Shown: piece after piece, positions 58,070 through 64,000 of the stretch | Numbering within the stretch: the first letter of the stretch is position 1 | Layout of the letters: each line of letters starts with the position of its first letter | Notes under the pieces: model-generated | Database searches by the model: none | Told to the model about the DNA's origin: nothing | The model's input: the letters and a program-made list of their open reading frames with translations, nothing else | Program-made: the position numbers and the translations under genes | Assembly (NCBI RefSeq): GCF_021698855.1 | Contig: NZ_WWFA01000003.1 | Span: forward strand, 62,001-126,000 | Direction of reading: 5' to 3' | Source: Lactobacillus sp. S2-2 | Lineage (GTDB): Bacteria > Bacillota > Bacilli > Lactobacillales > Lactobacillaceae | DNA: 64,000 nt

Positions 58070-58510
58070 TTAAATTCTATCATGAATCATCTTAATATGA
58101 GGAGTAGAAGCGTGAATAAAAACATCTCCAACAGATTTAAAACCAAATTGTTTATAAAATCCTTGAACTGGTTCTTGTGCTTCAATTTCAATTGTTAATC
58201 CTGAGAATTTATTATGAATTAAATTCATAATTTGATTCATTAACTCTTTACCGATTCCTGTTCCTCTTACTAAGTTACTTGTTACTACTCGACCAAATGT
58301 TACCTTATTTTTATCTGATTCAAGGAATACTCTTGCATAGGCAACTAAATCACCATTTTTTTCTTTAAAAATATGAAATGCATTCAAATCATTTTCATCT
58401 TGATCACGATATATTCTATTTTGATCAACAATAAATACATCACTTCTAAGTGCATAAATTTTATATAATTCTCGATTTGTTAACTCATCAAATTTTTTAA
58501 TTTTCCACAT
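58070..58510 (-). CDS. elaA: GNAT-family acetyltransferase (ElaA-like)
   Basis: About 146 residues. The ElaA start WKIKKFDELTNRELYKIYALR is followed by the acetyl-CoA motif VVTSNLVRGTGIGKELM. The ATG at 58510 has AAAGGAG upstream and overlaps the MarR gene end by 14 bp, so it is translated with it. The substrate is unknown. Confidence 0.88.
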   Translation of the reverse strand: MWKIKKFDELTNRELYKIYALRSDVFIVDQNRIYRDQDENDLNAFHIFKEKNGDLVAYARVFLESDKNKVTFGRVVTSNLVRGTGIGKELMNQIMNLIHNKFSGLTIEIEAQEPVQGFYKQFGFKSVGDVFIHASTPHIKMIHDRI

Positions 58511-58934
58511 TTTGATCTCCTTTTTCAAATAAAATTTTTTCTAATGTCATTACACTTTTATAAAAATCTTTCAGTTCTTGATCGCTCAATGTCTCTAAGA
58601 GTCGCTGAATTTGTTGAATTGATTTTTGATCAATGTCATCAGTTAATTGATTACCTAATTCTGTAAGTAAAATTTTTTTTACTCTTAAATCTTTTGGATT
58701 ACTTGTCTTAATTAATAAATCTCTTTTTTCAAAAGACTTTATAATTCGACTAGTATAACTTTTATCAAGATTTAAATTTTGAGAAATCATTTGTGGAGAA
58801 CATTGATAATTTGCTTTAATTTCCAAAAGAATTCTTCCCTCAGTTAATGAAAAATCAGTATTAAATACTTTTTTATTTAACAAACCTAACAACTGCGTAT
58901 ACTTACGATTAAAATTACGTATATCATTAATCAT
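58497..58934 (-). CDS. MarR-family transcriptional regulator
   Basis: A 145-residue protein with a MarR winged helix (CSPQMISQNLNLDKSYTSRIIKSFEKRDLLIKTSNPKDLRVKKILLT). The MarR gene leads a two-gene unit with the acetyltransferase gene. A perfect palindrome upstream overlaps its promoter region, suggesting autoregulation and possible control of the divergent nox gene. Confidence 0.9.
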   Translation of the reverse strand: MINDIRNFNRKYTQLLGLLNKKVFNTDFSLTEGRILLEIKANYQCSPQMISQNLNLDKSYTSRIIKSFEKRDLLIKTSNPKDLRVKKILLTELGNQLTDDIDQKSIQQIQRLLETLSDQELKDFYKSVMTLEKILFEKGDQNVEN

Positions 58935-58982
58935 TAATTCATTTAAAATAAAATCACTTCTTTCTATTTTTAAATTATAAAA

Positions 58983-59011
58983 TATTTTAGTGGCTTTTAT
59001 CCACTAAAATA
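58983..59011. promoter_or_regulatory. Perfect 11-7-11 inverted repeat upstream of marR
   Basis: TATTTTAGTGG (58983-58993) and CCACTAAAATA (59001-59011). It lies just upstream of a TATAAT at 58974-58979 reading toward marR and has no T run, so an operator is more likely than a terminator. Confidence 0.55.
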
Positions 59012-59123
59012 TAATTTAAGTTATATTAAAAGAGTAAATAATAGTATTAGCAAATGAAAGATGATAAGATAATGTCATATAAAAGATTGTGCAATAAATA
59101 ACAATCGTTGGAGGTTTTATACT

Positions 59124-60467
59124 ATGAAAGTAACAGTAATTGGTTGTACACATGCTGGAACATTTGCAATTAAACAAATTTTAAAAGAAAATCCAGATGC
59201 TGAAGTAACAGTTTACGAAAAAAATGATAACATTTCCTTCTTATCTTGCGGAATTGCTTTATATCTTGGTGGAGAAGTTAAAGATCCTCAAGGATTATTT
59301 TATTCAAATCCTAAAGAATTATCCGACTTAGGGGCTAATGTACAAATGAAACACGAAGTAACTAATATTGATACTGAAAATAAAAAAGTATCAGTTAAAA
59401 ACTTAGATAATAATGAAGAAGTTGAACAAGATTACGATAAATTAGTTATGACTTCTGGTTCACTACCTGTTGTTCCACCTCTAGAAGGTATCGATAGTAA
59501 AAACGTTCTTTTATGTAAAAACTGGAATGATGCTCAAGCTTTATTTGAAAGAGCTAAAGATTCAAAAAGAATTACAGTTATTGGTGCTGGATACATTGGT
59601 GCTGAACTTGCTGAAGCTTACATTAAAAAAGGACATGATGTAACTCTTGTAGATAGTACTGGTCGAATTTTAAGTAAATATTTTGATAAAAAAATTACTG
59701 ATGTTATCGAAAAAGATTACACTGATCACGGCGTAAAATTAGCTAAAGGTCAAAGAGTTACTGGATTTGAAGATAAAGGTGATTCAGTAATTGTTAAAAC
59801 TAATGAAAGTGAAATTGAATCTGATTTGGCTATCTTATGTATCGGATTCAAACCAAATACATCACTTCTTAAAGGTAAAGTAGATATGATGGACAATGGC
59901 GCAATCATTACTGATGATTACATGAGAAGTTCAAACAAAGATATTCTTGCAGCTGGTGATTCAGTTGCAGTTCACTATAACCCAACTCATAAAAATGCTT
60001 ATATTCCATTGGCTACAAATGCCGTTAGACAAGGTATTTTAGTTGGTAAAAATATTAATAACCCTACTACTAAATATATGGGTACTCAATCATCATCAGG
60101 TCTAAAATTATTTGATCGCACATTTGTTGCTACTGGATTAACTCTTGAGGCAGCAAAAGAACAAGGCATTAATGCAAAACAAGTGGTTGTTGAAGACAAT
60201 TATCGTCCTGAATTCATGCCAACTACTGAACCTGTTCTTATGAGTTTAGTTTATGAAGCTGATTCAAAAGTTATTTTAGGTGGAGCATTATCAAGTATGT
60301 ATGATGTATCTCAATCAGCTAATACTTTATCACTTGCTATTCAAAACAAGAATACCATTGATGACTTAGCAATGGTTGATATACTATTCCAACCACACTT
60401 TGACCGTCCATTCAACTACTTAAATATTTTAGGACAAGCTGCACAAGCTCAAGAAGAAGAAGAATAG
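59124..60467 (+). CDS. nox: NADH oxidase, water-forming type
   Basis: A 447-residue flavoprotein of the pyridine nucleotide-disulfide family. The FAD loop is VIGCTHAGTFA, the single redox cysteine is C42 in FLSCGIALYLGG, and the NAD-binding motif is VIGAGYIGAELAEAY. It reduces O2 to water while regenerating NAD+, important for heterofermenters that need an electron acceptor. Codon use is moderately optimised. A GGAGG site precedes the ATG. Confidence 0.93.
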   Translation: MKVTVIGCTHAGTFAIKQILKENPDAEVTVYEKNDNISFLSCGIALYLGGEVKDPQGLFYSNPKELSDLGANVQMKHEVTNIDTENKKVSVKNLDNNEEVEQDYDKLVMTSGSLPVVPPLEGIDSKNVLLCKNWNDAQALFERAKDSKRITVIGAGYIGAELAEAYIKKGHDVTLVDSTGRILSKYFDKKITDVIEKDYTDHGVKLAKGQRVTGFEDKGDSVIVKTNESEIESDLAILCIGFKPNTSLLKGKVDMMDNGAIITDDYMRSSNKDILAAGDSVAVHYNPTHKNAYIPLATNAVRQGILVGKNINNPTTKYMGTQSSSGLKLFDRTFVATGLTLEAAKEQGINAKQVVVEDNYRPEFMPTTEPVLMSLVYEADSKVILGGALSSMYDVSQSANTLSLAIQNKNTIDDLAMVDILFQPHFDRPFNYLNILGQAAQAQEEEE

Positions 60468-60468
60468 T

Positions 60469-60498
60469 AAAAAAGAAGCGATTAATCGCTTCTTTTTT
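60469..60498. terminator. Bidirectional terminator between nox and the MFS gene
   Basis: AAAAAAGAAGCGATT / AATCGCTTCTTTTTT. Confidence 0.85.
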
Positions 60499-61679
60499 TA
60501 TAATAAATTAGCCTTTTTACTTTCAATTAATGCCATTAACATTGTAAAAAATATAAATCCACCGGCAAAAATAAATAAAGTAGGATAATTAAATAATTCA
60601 ACAAACAATCCACCAATCAATGGTCCTGCAGCTCTTCCCATTGACATAAAGACATTATATGTTCCTTGATATTTACCTTTTTCTTTAATATTAGCAAGTC
60701 TATCAATCCAAACTGGAATTGATGGTAGTCCATTCATTTCACCAAATGTTAAGATAACGATAATAACTACAAAAGATAAGTATTGTCTGGCACCAATTAG
60801 TAAAAAGAATGATAAGGCAAAAATAGAAATTCCAAAACAAATTTGTGAACCCATTTTAAATCGGTTACCAATTTTATTAATTAAAGGCTGTCCAAAAACT
60901 ATCATTAATCCATTAATTGTCCATAAAAGACTGTAATGTTCAAATGAAATACCTAATTGTGTTAATCTGACAGACATTACACTTTCCCAAAGTGTATAAC
61001 TCATATAAATTGCAAATGTCATTAAACAAATTAATAATAATAATTTTACATGATTTCCAGATTGAGAATCATCAGTTGATTGCATTTGATTTTCTTTTAA
61101 TTTTTTTGCTTTAGCCTCTTCAATATTAATATTAAATTTAAATAATGTTAAAAAGAAAACAATTGCATAAAATGTAGCTGCAACAATAAACACGGTTGTA
61201 ATTCCGTAATTTAATAAATAACCAACTGAAGCAGTCCCAACTACCACTCCTACATTTAAGCCAATATAAACCGCATTAAAAACATATCTAGTTGTTTTAG
61301 AAGTTATTAATGAGGCATAGGAATTTAGAAGTGTTAGACTACATCCATTTCCAAGACCATAAGTTAATAATAGTAAAGAATAACTTAATCCACCATGAAA
61401 AAAAATTAAAATAATAACCGAAATTAAAGTAATAGAAACACTAATTAAAGCTACTTTATATGGCGACCATTGATCAAATAAGTAACCACCAATATAATTT
61501 CCAATAATCATAAAAACAGACATTCCAAATAAAACTACTCCAGAAATAGTAAGAGACATCCCTAAATGATCATGCATATAAATAGTGGTCAAGGGCCACA
61601 TAAACGATGAACCAGTATTCAATAATAATGCATATATTAAAATGACTGGTAAGCTCAATTCTTTTTTACTATTAGACAA
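60498..61679 (-). CDS. Major facilitator superfamily transporter
   Basis: A 393-residue protein with 12 predicted membrane helices and a charged central loop (about 190-210). The MFS loop 2-3 region reads GGYLFDQWSPYKVALIS. It is probably a drug or small-metabolite exporter; the substrate is unknown. It is transcribed away from the cysteine operon leader, which starts about 75 bp from its start codon. Confidence 0.87.
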   Translation of the reverse strand: MSNSKKELSLPVILIYALLLNTGSSFMWPLTTIYMHDHLGMSLTISGVVLFGMSVFMIIGNYIGGYLFDQWSPYKVALISVSITLISVIILIFFHGGLSYSLLLLTYGLGNGCSLTLLNSYASLITSKTTRYVFNAVYIGLNVGVVVGTASVGYLLNYGITTVFIVAATFYAIVFFLTLFKFNINIEEAKAKKLKENQMQSTDDSQSGNHVKLLLLICLMTFAIYMSYTLWESVMSVRLTQLGISFEHYSLLWTINGLMIVFGQPLINKIGNRFKMGSQICFGISIFALSFFLLIGARQYLSFVVIIVILTFGEMNGLPSIPVWIDRLANIKEKGKYQGTYNVFMSMGRAAGPLIGGLFVELFNYPTLFIFAGGFIFFTMLMALIESKKANLL

Positions 61680-61754
61680 ATAATCACTTCCCGTTTTTTA
61701 TAATAGTTACATCATAACAAAATTAAAGATTATCGGTATCTTTTTTTATTATAA

Positions 61755-61784
61755 TTGACTTATATATCCTTAGTCAGTTATACT
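61755..61784 (+). promoter_or_regulatory. Promoter of the cysteine operon
   Basis: TTGACT (61755-61760), an 18-bp spacer and TATACT (61779-61784). The predicted start is near 61791. The -10 lies inside a perfect palindrome (61773-61787). Confidence 0.75.
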
Positions 61785-61787
61785 GAC
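61773..61787. promoter_or_regulatory. Perfect palindrome over the -10 of the cysteine operon
   Basis: GTCAGT-TAT-ACTGAC, a 6-3-6 perfect inverted repeat covering the -10 box. It is a candidate repressor site, or an incidental symmetry. Confidence 0.45.
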
Positions 61788-61815
61788 AAAAACATTATTA
61801 AAGGAGGAAAACATC

Positions 61816-61893
61816 ATGAATAGAAATAATAATAAACTTTGTTGTTTGATTATCGATAATTATGCTGTTTTCTCTCGGATAGTTTGTAATTAA
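61816..61893 (+). CDS. Cys-codon leader peptide of the cysteine operon
   Basis: A 25-codon reading frame with a strong AAGGAGG site (61801-61807) eight bases before the ATG. It contains adjacent Cys codons TGT-TGT at codons 9-10 (61840-61845) and a third TGT at codon 24 (61885-61887), one codon before the last sense codon. Cysteine is rare elsewhere in these proteins, so three in 25 is striking. Slow translation when Cys-tRNA is scarce would hold a ribosome just upstream of an antiterminator segment (61855-61868). This fits a trpL-type regulatory peptide rather than a functional protein. Confidence 0.8.
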   Translation: MNRNNNKLCCLIIDNYAVFSRIVCN

Positions 61894-61990
61894 TATTAAT
61901 TACCGTTAATCTTTTATGTAATCAAAATGATTAAAAATCTTGGGGCACATCATAATTATCAAAAATTGATAATTATGATGTGCCCTTTTT
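61855..61990 (+). promoter_or_regulatory. Ribosome-mediated transcription attenuator for cysteine synthesis
   Basis: Segment GATAATTATGCTGT (61855-61868, inside the leader peptide) is complementary, with one mismatch, to ACATCATAATTATC (61947-61960), the 5' arm of a 19-bp perfect terminator (61943-61961 / 61967-61985) followed by TTTTT. The leader segment and the terminator 3' arm therefore compete for the same sequence. Ribosome stalling at the Cys codons would free the leader segment to pair and prevent termination before cysK. The segments are seen directly; the mechanism is inferred. Confidence 0.75.
61943..61990 (+). terminator. Attenuator terminator before cysK
   Basis: A perfect 19-bp stem with a 5-nt AAAAT loop and a TTTTT tail, ending 31 bp before the cysK start. 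It is much longer than the ordinary terminators in this window. Confidence 0.92.
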
Positions 61991-62021
61991 GTATATTTAA
62001 AAATTAGAAAGGAATTTTTTT

Positions 62022-62957
62022 ATGTCTAAAATTTATAACTCTATCAGTGAATTAATTGGTAATACTCCAATTATAAAATTAAATGAAAAACTTGTACCTA
62101 ATGATGCTGCTGACGTTTACGTTAAACTAGAATTTTTCAATCCCACTGGATCAATTAAAGATCGAATTGCAGAATCAATGATAGAAGAAGCTGAAAAACA
62201 TGGAAAATTAAAACAAGGTGATACAATCATCGAACCTACATCAGGAAATACTGGTATTGGACTTGCCTCAATAGGAGCTGAAAAAGGATATCATGTAATT
62301 ATTGTTATGCCTGAAACAATGAGTATTGAACGCCGTAAAATTATGCAAGGATATGGTGCAGAACTAATTTTAACTCCTGGAAATGAAGGTATGAGTGGAT
62401 CAATTAAAAAAGCCCAAGAATTAGGTCAAAAACCTCATACATTTATCCCAATGCAATTTGAAAACATTGCTAATCCAAATACTCATGCAGAAAATACTGG
62501 TAAAGAAATTATCGAAACATTTGGGGAAAATAATCTTCCTGATGCTTTTGTAGCAGGAATTGGTACTGGTGGAACTTTAAGTGGGGTTGGTAAGCAATTA
62601 AAGCAAGAAAATGAAAATATTAAAGTTTATGCATTAGAGCCTGAAGAATCACCACTACTAAAAACAGGTCAAAAAGGACCACATAAAATTCAAGGTATTT
62701 CTGCAGGATTCATTCCTCAGACATTAAATCAACAACTATATGATGATATATTAGAAATATCTAGTGATGAAGCAATTGAAATGGCTCAATTAACTGGTAA
62801 AAAAATGGGATTCACACCTGGAATTTCTAGCGGAGCTAATATTGCCGGAGCAATTAAGTTAGCTAAAGAAATGGGCTCAGGAAAAAGTATCATTACAGTC
62901 GCTCCAGACTACGGTGATCGTTATCTTTCTACTGATTTATATGACTTCTCAAATTAA
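62022..62957 (+). CDS. cysK: Cysteine synthase (O-acetylserine sulfhydrylase type)
   Basis: A 311-residue PLP enzyme. The PLP lysine is K46 in PTGSIKDR, the substrate loop is [12 protein letters not shown] (S74, N76) and the phosphate loop is [12 protein letters not shown]. It joins sulfide (or a related thiol) to an activated serine to give cysteine. A cystathionine beta-synthase-type use cannot be excluded from sequence. It is the first structural gene after the Cys attenuator, followed 39 bp later by a MetA-family acyltransferase that could supply the activated serine. Confidence 0.93.
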   Translation: MSKIYNSISELIGNTPIIKLNEKLVPNDAADVYVKLEFFNPTGSIKDRIAESMIEEAEKHGKLKQGDTIIEPTSGNTGIGLASIGAEKGYHVIIVMPETMSIERRKIMQGYGAELILTPGNEGMSGSIKKAQELGQKPHTFIPMQFENIANPNTHAENTGKEIIETFGENNLPDAFVAGIGTGGTLSGVGKQLKQENENIKVYALEPEESPLLKTGQKGPHKIQGISAGFIPQTLNQQLYDDILEISSDEAIEMAQLTGKKMGFTPGISSGANIAGAIKLAKEMGSGKSIITVAPDYGDRYLSTDLYDFSN

Positions 62958-62996
62958 ATACTCAATAAATCATTTATTTTGAAAGGATTATCTAAT

Positions 62997-63788
62997 ATGA
63001 ACAATTCCAAATTAATTAAAATTGGAATTTTAAATTTAATGCATGACAAACTTAGTTCTAAAAATAACTTTGATAGTACCTTAAAAAATTCATCAGCAAA
63101 TATTGAAATAACTTATTTTTATCCAATCACAAAATATACAAATCAAAAAATCCCGGATGAAGTAAAAAAACTTTCTAATACTTTAAATCTAAATAACTTA
63201 GCTGATTTTGATGGATTTATTATTTCTGGTGCTCCAATTGATAAATTAGAATTTGATCAAGTTTATTATTTTGATGAAATTAAGAAGTTGATTAATCAAT
63301 TAAATAAACTTAATATTTCTCAACTTTATATTTGTTGGGGAGCAATGGCTGCCCTACATCATCTATACGGTTTTAATAAAAATATTTTACCCAATAAATT
63401 TTTTGGTGTTTATCCTCATTATATTTTAAATAATTCTAGTTTAATTGGGGGATTAAAAAATGGATTTCAAGCTCCACATGCTCGCTATGCCGAGATGGAT
63501 TTATCTAATATTAATAGCTTTCCTAAATTAAAAGTTGTTGCAGAAACCACTAATAGACATGCTTTTTTAATTGAAAATCAGCAAGAAAAACAAATATTCT
63601 TATTTTCACATTTAGAATATAATCAAAATGATTTATATAAAGAATACTTACGTGAAACAAAAAGCTCTAAACAAAATAAAAAAGCAAAAATTGTTCGTCC
63701 TAAAAATTATATTAATGATATTTCTTCTTTACAATGGCAATATTCCAAAGAAACTTTTTTTAATAATTGGATAAAAAAAATCACATGA
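62997..63788 (+). CDS. MetA-family O-acyltransferase, possibly serine O-acetyltransferase
   Basis: 263 residues from an ATG at 62997 with AAAGGA upstream, shorter than typical MetA (about 300). Catalytic residues match homoserine transsuccinylase family members: C113 in YICWGAMAAL, H205 and E207 in FSHLEYN, and PHARYAE. At the acyl-donor position, where Gly favours succinyl-CoA and Glu favours acetyl-CoA in studied enzymes, it has Asp (GAPIDKLEF), which suggests acetyl-CoA. Its place with cysK under Cys control suggests it acetylates serine in place of CysE; this is inference. Confidence 0.85.
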   Translation: MNNSKLIKIGILNLMHDKLSSKNNFDSTLKNSSANIEITYFYPITKYTNQKIPDEVKKLSNTLNLNNLADFDGFIISGAPIDKLEFDQVYYFDEIKKLINQLNKLNISQLYICWGAMAALHHLYGFNKNILPNKFFGVYPHYILNNSSLIGGLKNGFQAPHARYAEMDLSNINSFPKLKVVAETTNRHAFLIENQQEKQIFLFSHLEYNQNDLYKEYLRETKSSKQNKKAKIVRPKNYINDISSLQWQYSKETFFNNWIKKIT

Positions 63789-63808
63789 AAAAATTCATGT
63801 GATTTTTA
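63774..63808 (+). terminator. Terminator of the cysteine operon
   Basis: ATCACATGAA / TTCATGTGAT with a 4-nt loop and a T run. The stop codon of the MetA-family gene lies inside the stem. Confidence 0.88.
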
Positions 63809-63816
63809 TTTTTGAC

Positions 63817-64000
63817 TTATCTTGTAAATTGCGTAAAGCTTGAATTATAAAAACCTTTTTGTAGAGGCTTATTACTTGAATTAACAAGAATAAAACTGTT
63901 ATTAGAAGTAAATCTTAAGTATGTTGTACAAGTTTGTTTTTGACCTTTTAAACGATACTTAACTGATGCAAAATTACTTTTTCCAATTTTTAAATTATAA
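63817..64000 (-). CDS. C-terminal end of an unidentified protein (runs off the right edge)
   Basis: An open minus-strand frame of 61 codons enters from the window edge and stops at TAA (63817-63819). The visible end is basic and beta-like (SVKYRLKGQKQTCTTYLRF, then GFYNSSFTQFTR), with one cysteine. No family can be assigned from this fragment. It converges on the cysteine operon terminator. Confidence 0.6.
   Translation of the reverse strand, partial: YNLKIGKSNFASVKYRLKGQKQTCTTYLRFTSNNSFILVNSSNKPLQKGFYNSSFTQFTR

Noticed and set aside
1..64000. CRISPR arrays, insertion sequences, prophage genes, tRNA or rRNA genes
   Set aside because: I saw no regularly spaced repeats, transposase or integrase motifs, or tRNA/rRNA sequence anywhere in the window.

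Overview
This is an AT-rich stretch (by eye about 30% G+C) of a low-GC Gram-positive chromosome, best explained as an obligately heterofermentative member of the Lactobacillaceae. The evidence is a full-length xylulose-5-phosphate phosphoketolase with optimised codon use, a malolactic locus (mleA, mleP, mleR), a lipoteichoic acid synthase, PyrR-type attenuators, a T-box leader and RNase Y. The small intergenic gaps, and hairpin terminators that often overlap stop codons, suggest a compact genome such as those of insect- or flower-associated lactobacilli (Apilactobacillus, Fructilactobacillus or relatives). The genus is an inference. I see no rRNA, tRNA, insertion sequence, prophage, CRISPR array or replication origin.

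Layout. 0-8.7 kb: a Tyr T-box-controlled NhaC-family carrier, trxA, terC and a GH73 autolysin (all leftward), then corA and an MMPL exporter (rightward), then a phosphatase and a MerR regulator. 8.8-16.4 kb: ltaS, a flavin NADP reductase, a DUF915-like hydrolase, a PrsW-like protease, a nucleoside hydrolase, a Cof phosphatase and an Spx that lacks its cysteine switch. 16.6-24.4 kb: a 5'-nucleotidase, rny, a methyltransferase-like protein, a secreted R-S-E ADP-ribosyltransferase, an unassigned structured small RNA with its own promoter, a universal stress protein and a pseudouridine synthase. 24.4-34.1 kb: phosphoketolase with a GntR regulator, mntH, ybaK, two PH-domain membrane proteins and a TetR/YhgE-type pair. 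34.1-40.8 kb: a secreted C39-like plus NlpC/P60 pair, an HD phosphohydrolase and the malolactic cluster. 40.8-51.1 kb: a CtpE-like P-type ATPase, fructokinase and pyrB-pyrC-carA-carB behind two tandem PyrR attenuators. 51.2-61.7 kb: a CNNM/CBS protein, YfhO, an orphan nrdI, two tandem secreted paralogues of unknown family, MarR and GNAT genes, nox and an MFS carrier. 61.7-63.8 kb: a cysteine operon (cysK plus a MetA-family acyltransferase) behind a Cys-codon leader peptide and a terminator. A partial leftward gene runs off the right edge.

The most notable feature is the cysteine operon leader (61755-61990). It has a consensus promoter overlapping a perfect palindrome, and a strong ribosome-binding site driving a 25-codon peptide with adjacent Cys codons. 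A 14-nt segment inside the peptide copies the 3' arm of the downstream terminator with one difference, so it can act as an antiterminator. This is the architecture of trpL-type ribosome-mediated attenuation, here apparently sensing charged tRNA-Cys where Firmicutes usually use a T-box. Other strong leads are the secreted ADP-ribosyltransferase, the structured small RNA at about 21783-21947, the doubled PyrR attenuator, and a TetR gene whose first helix lies upstream of its first ATG.
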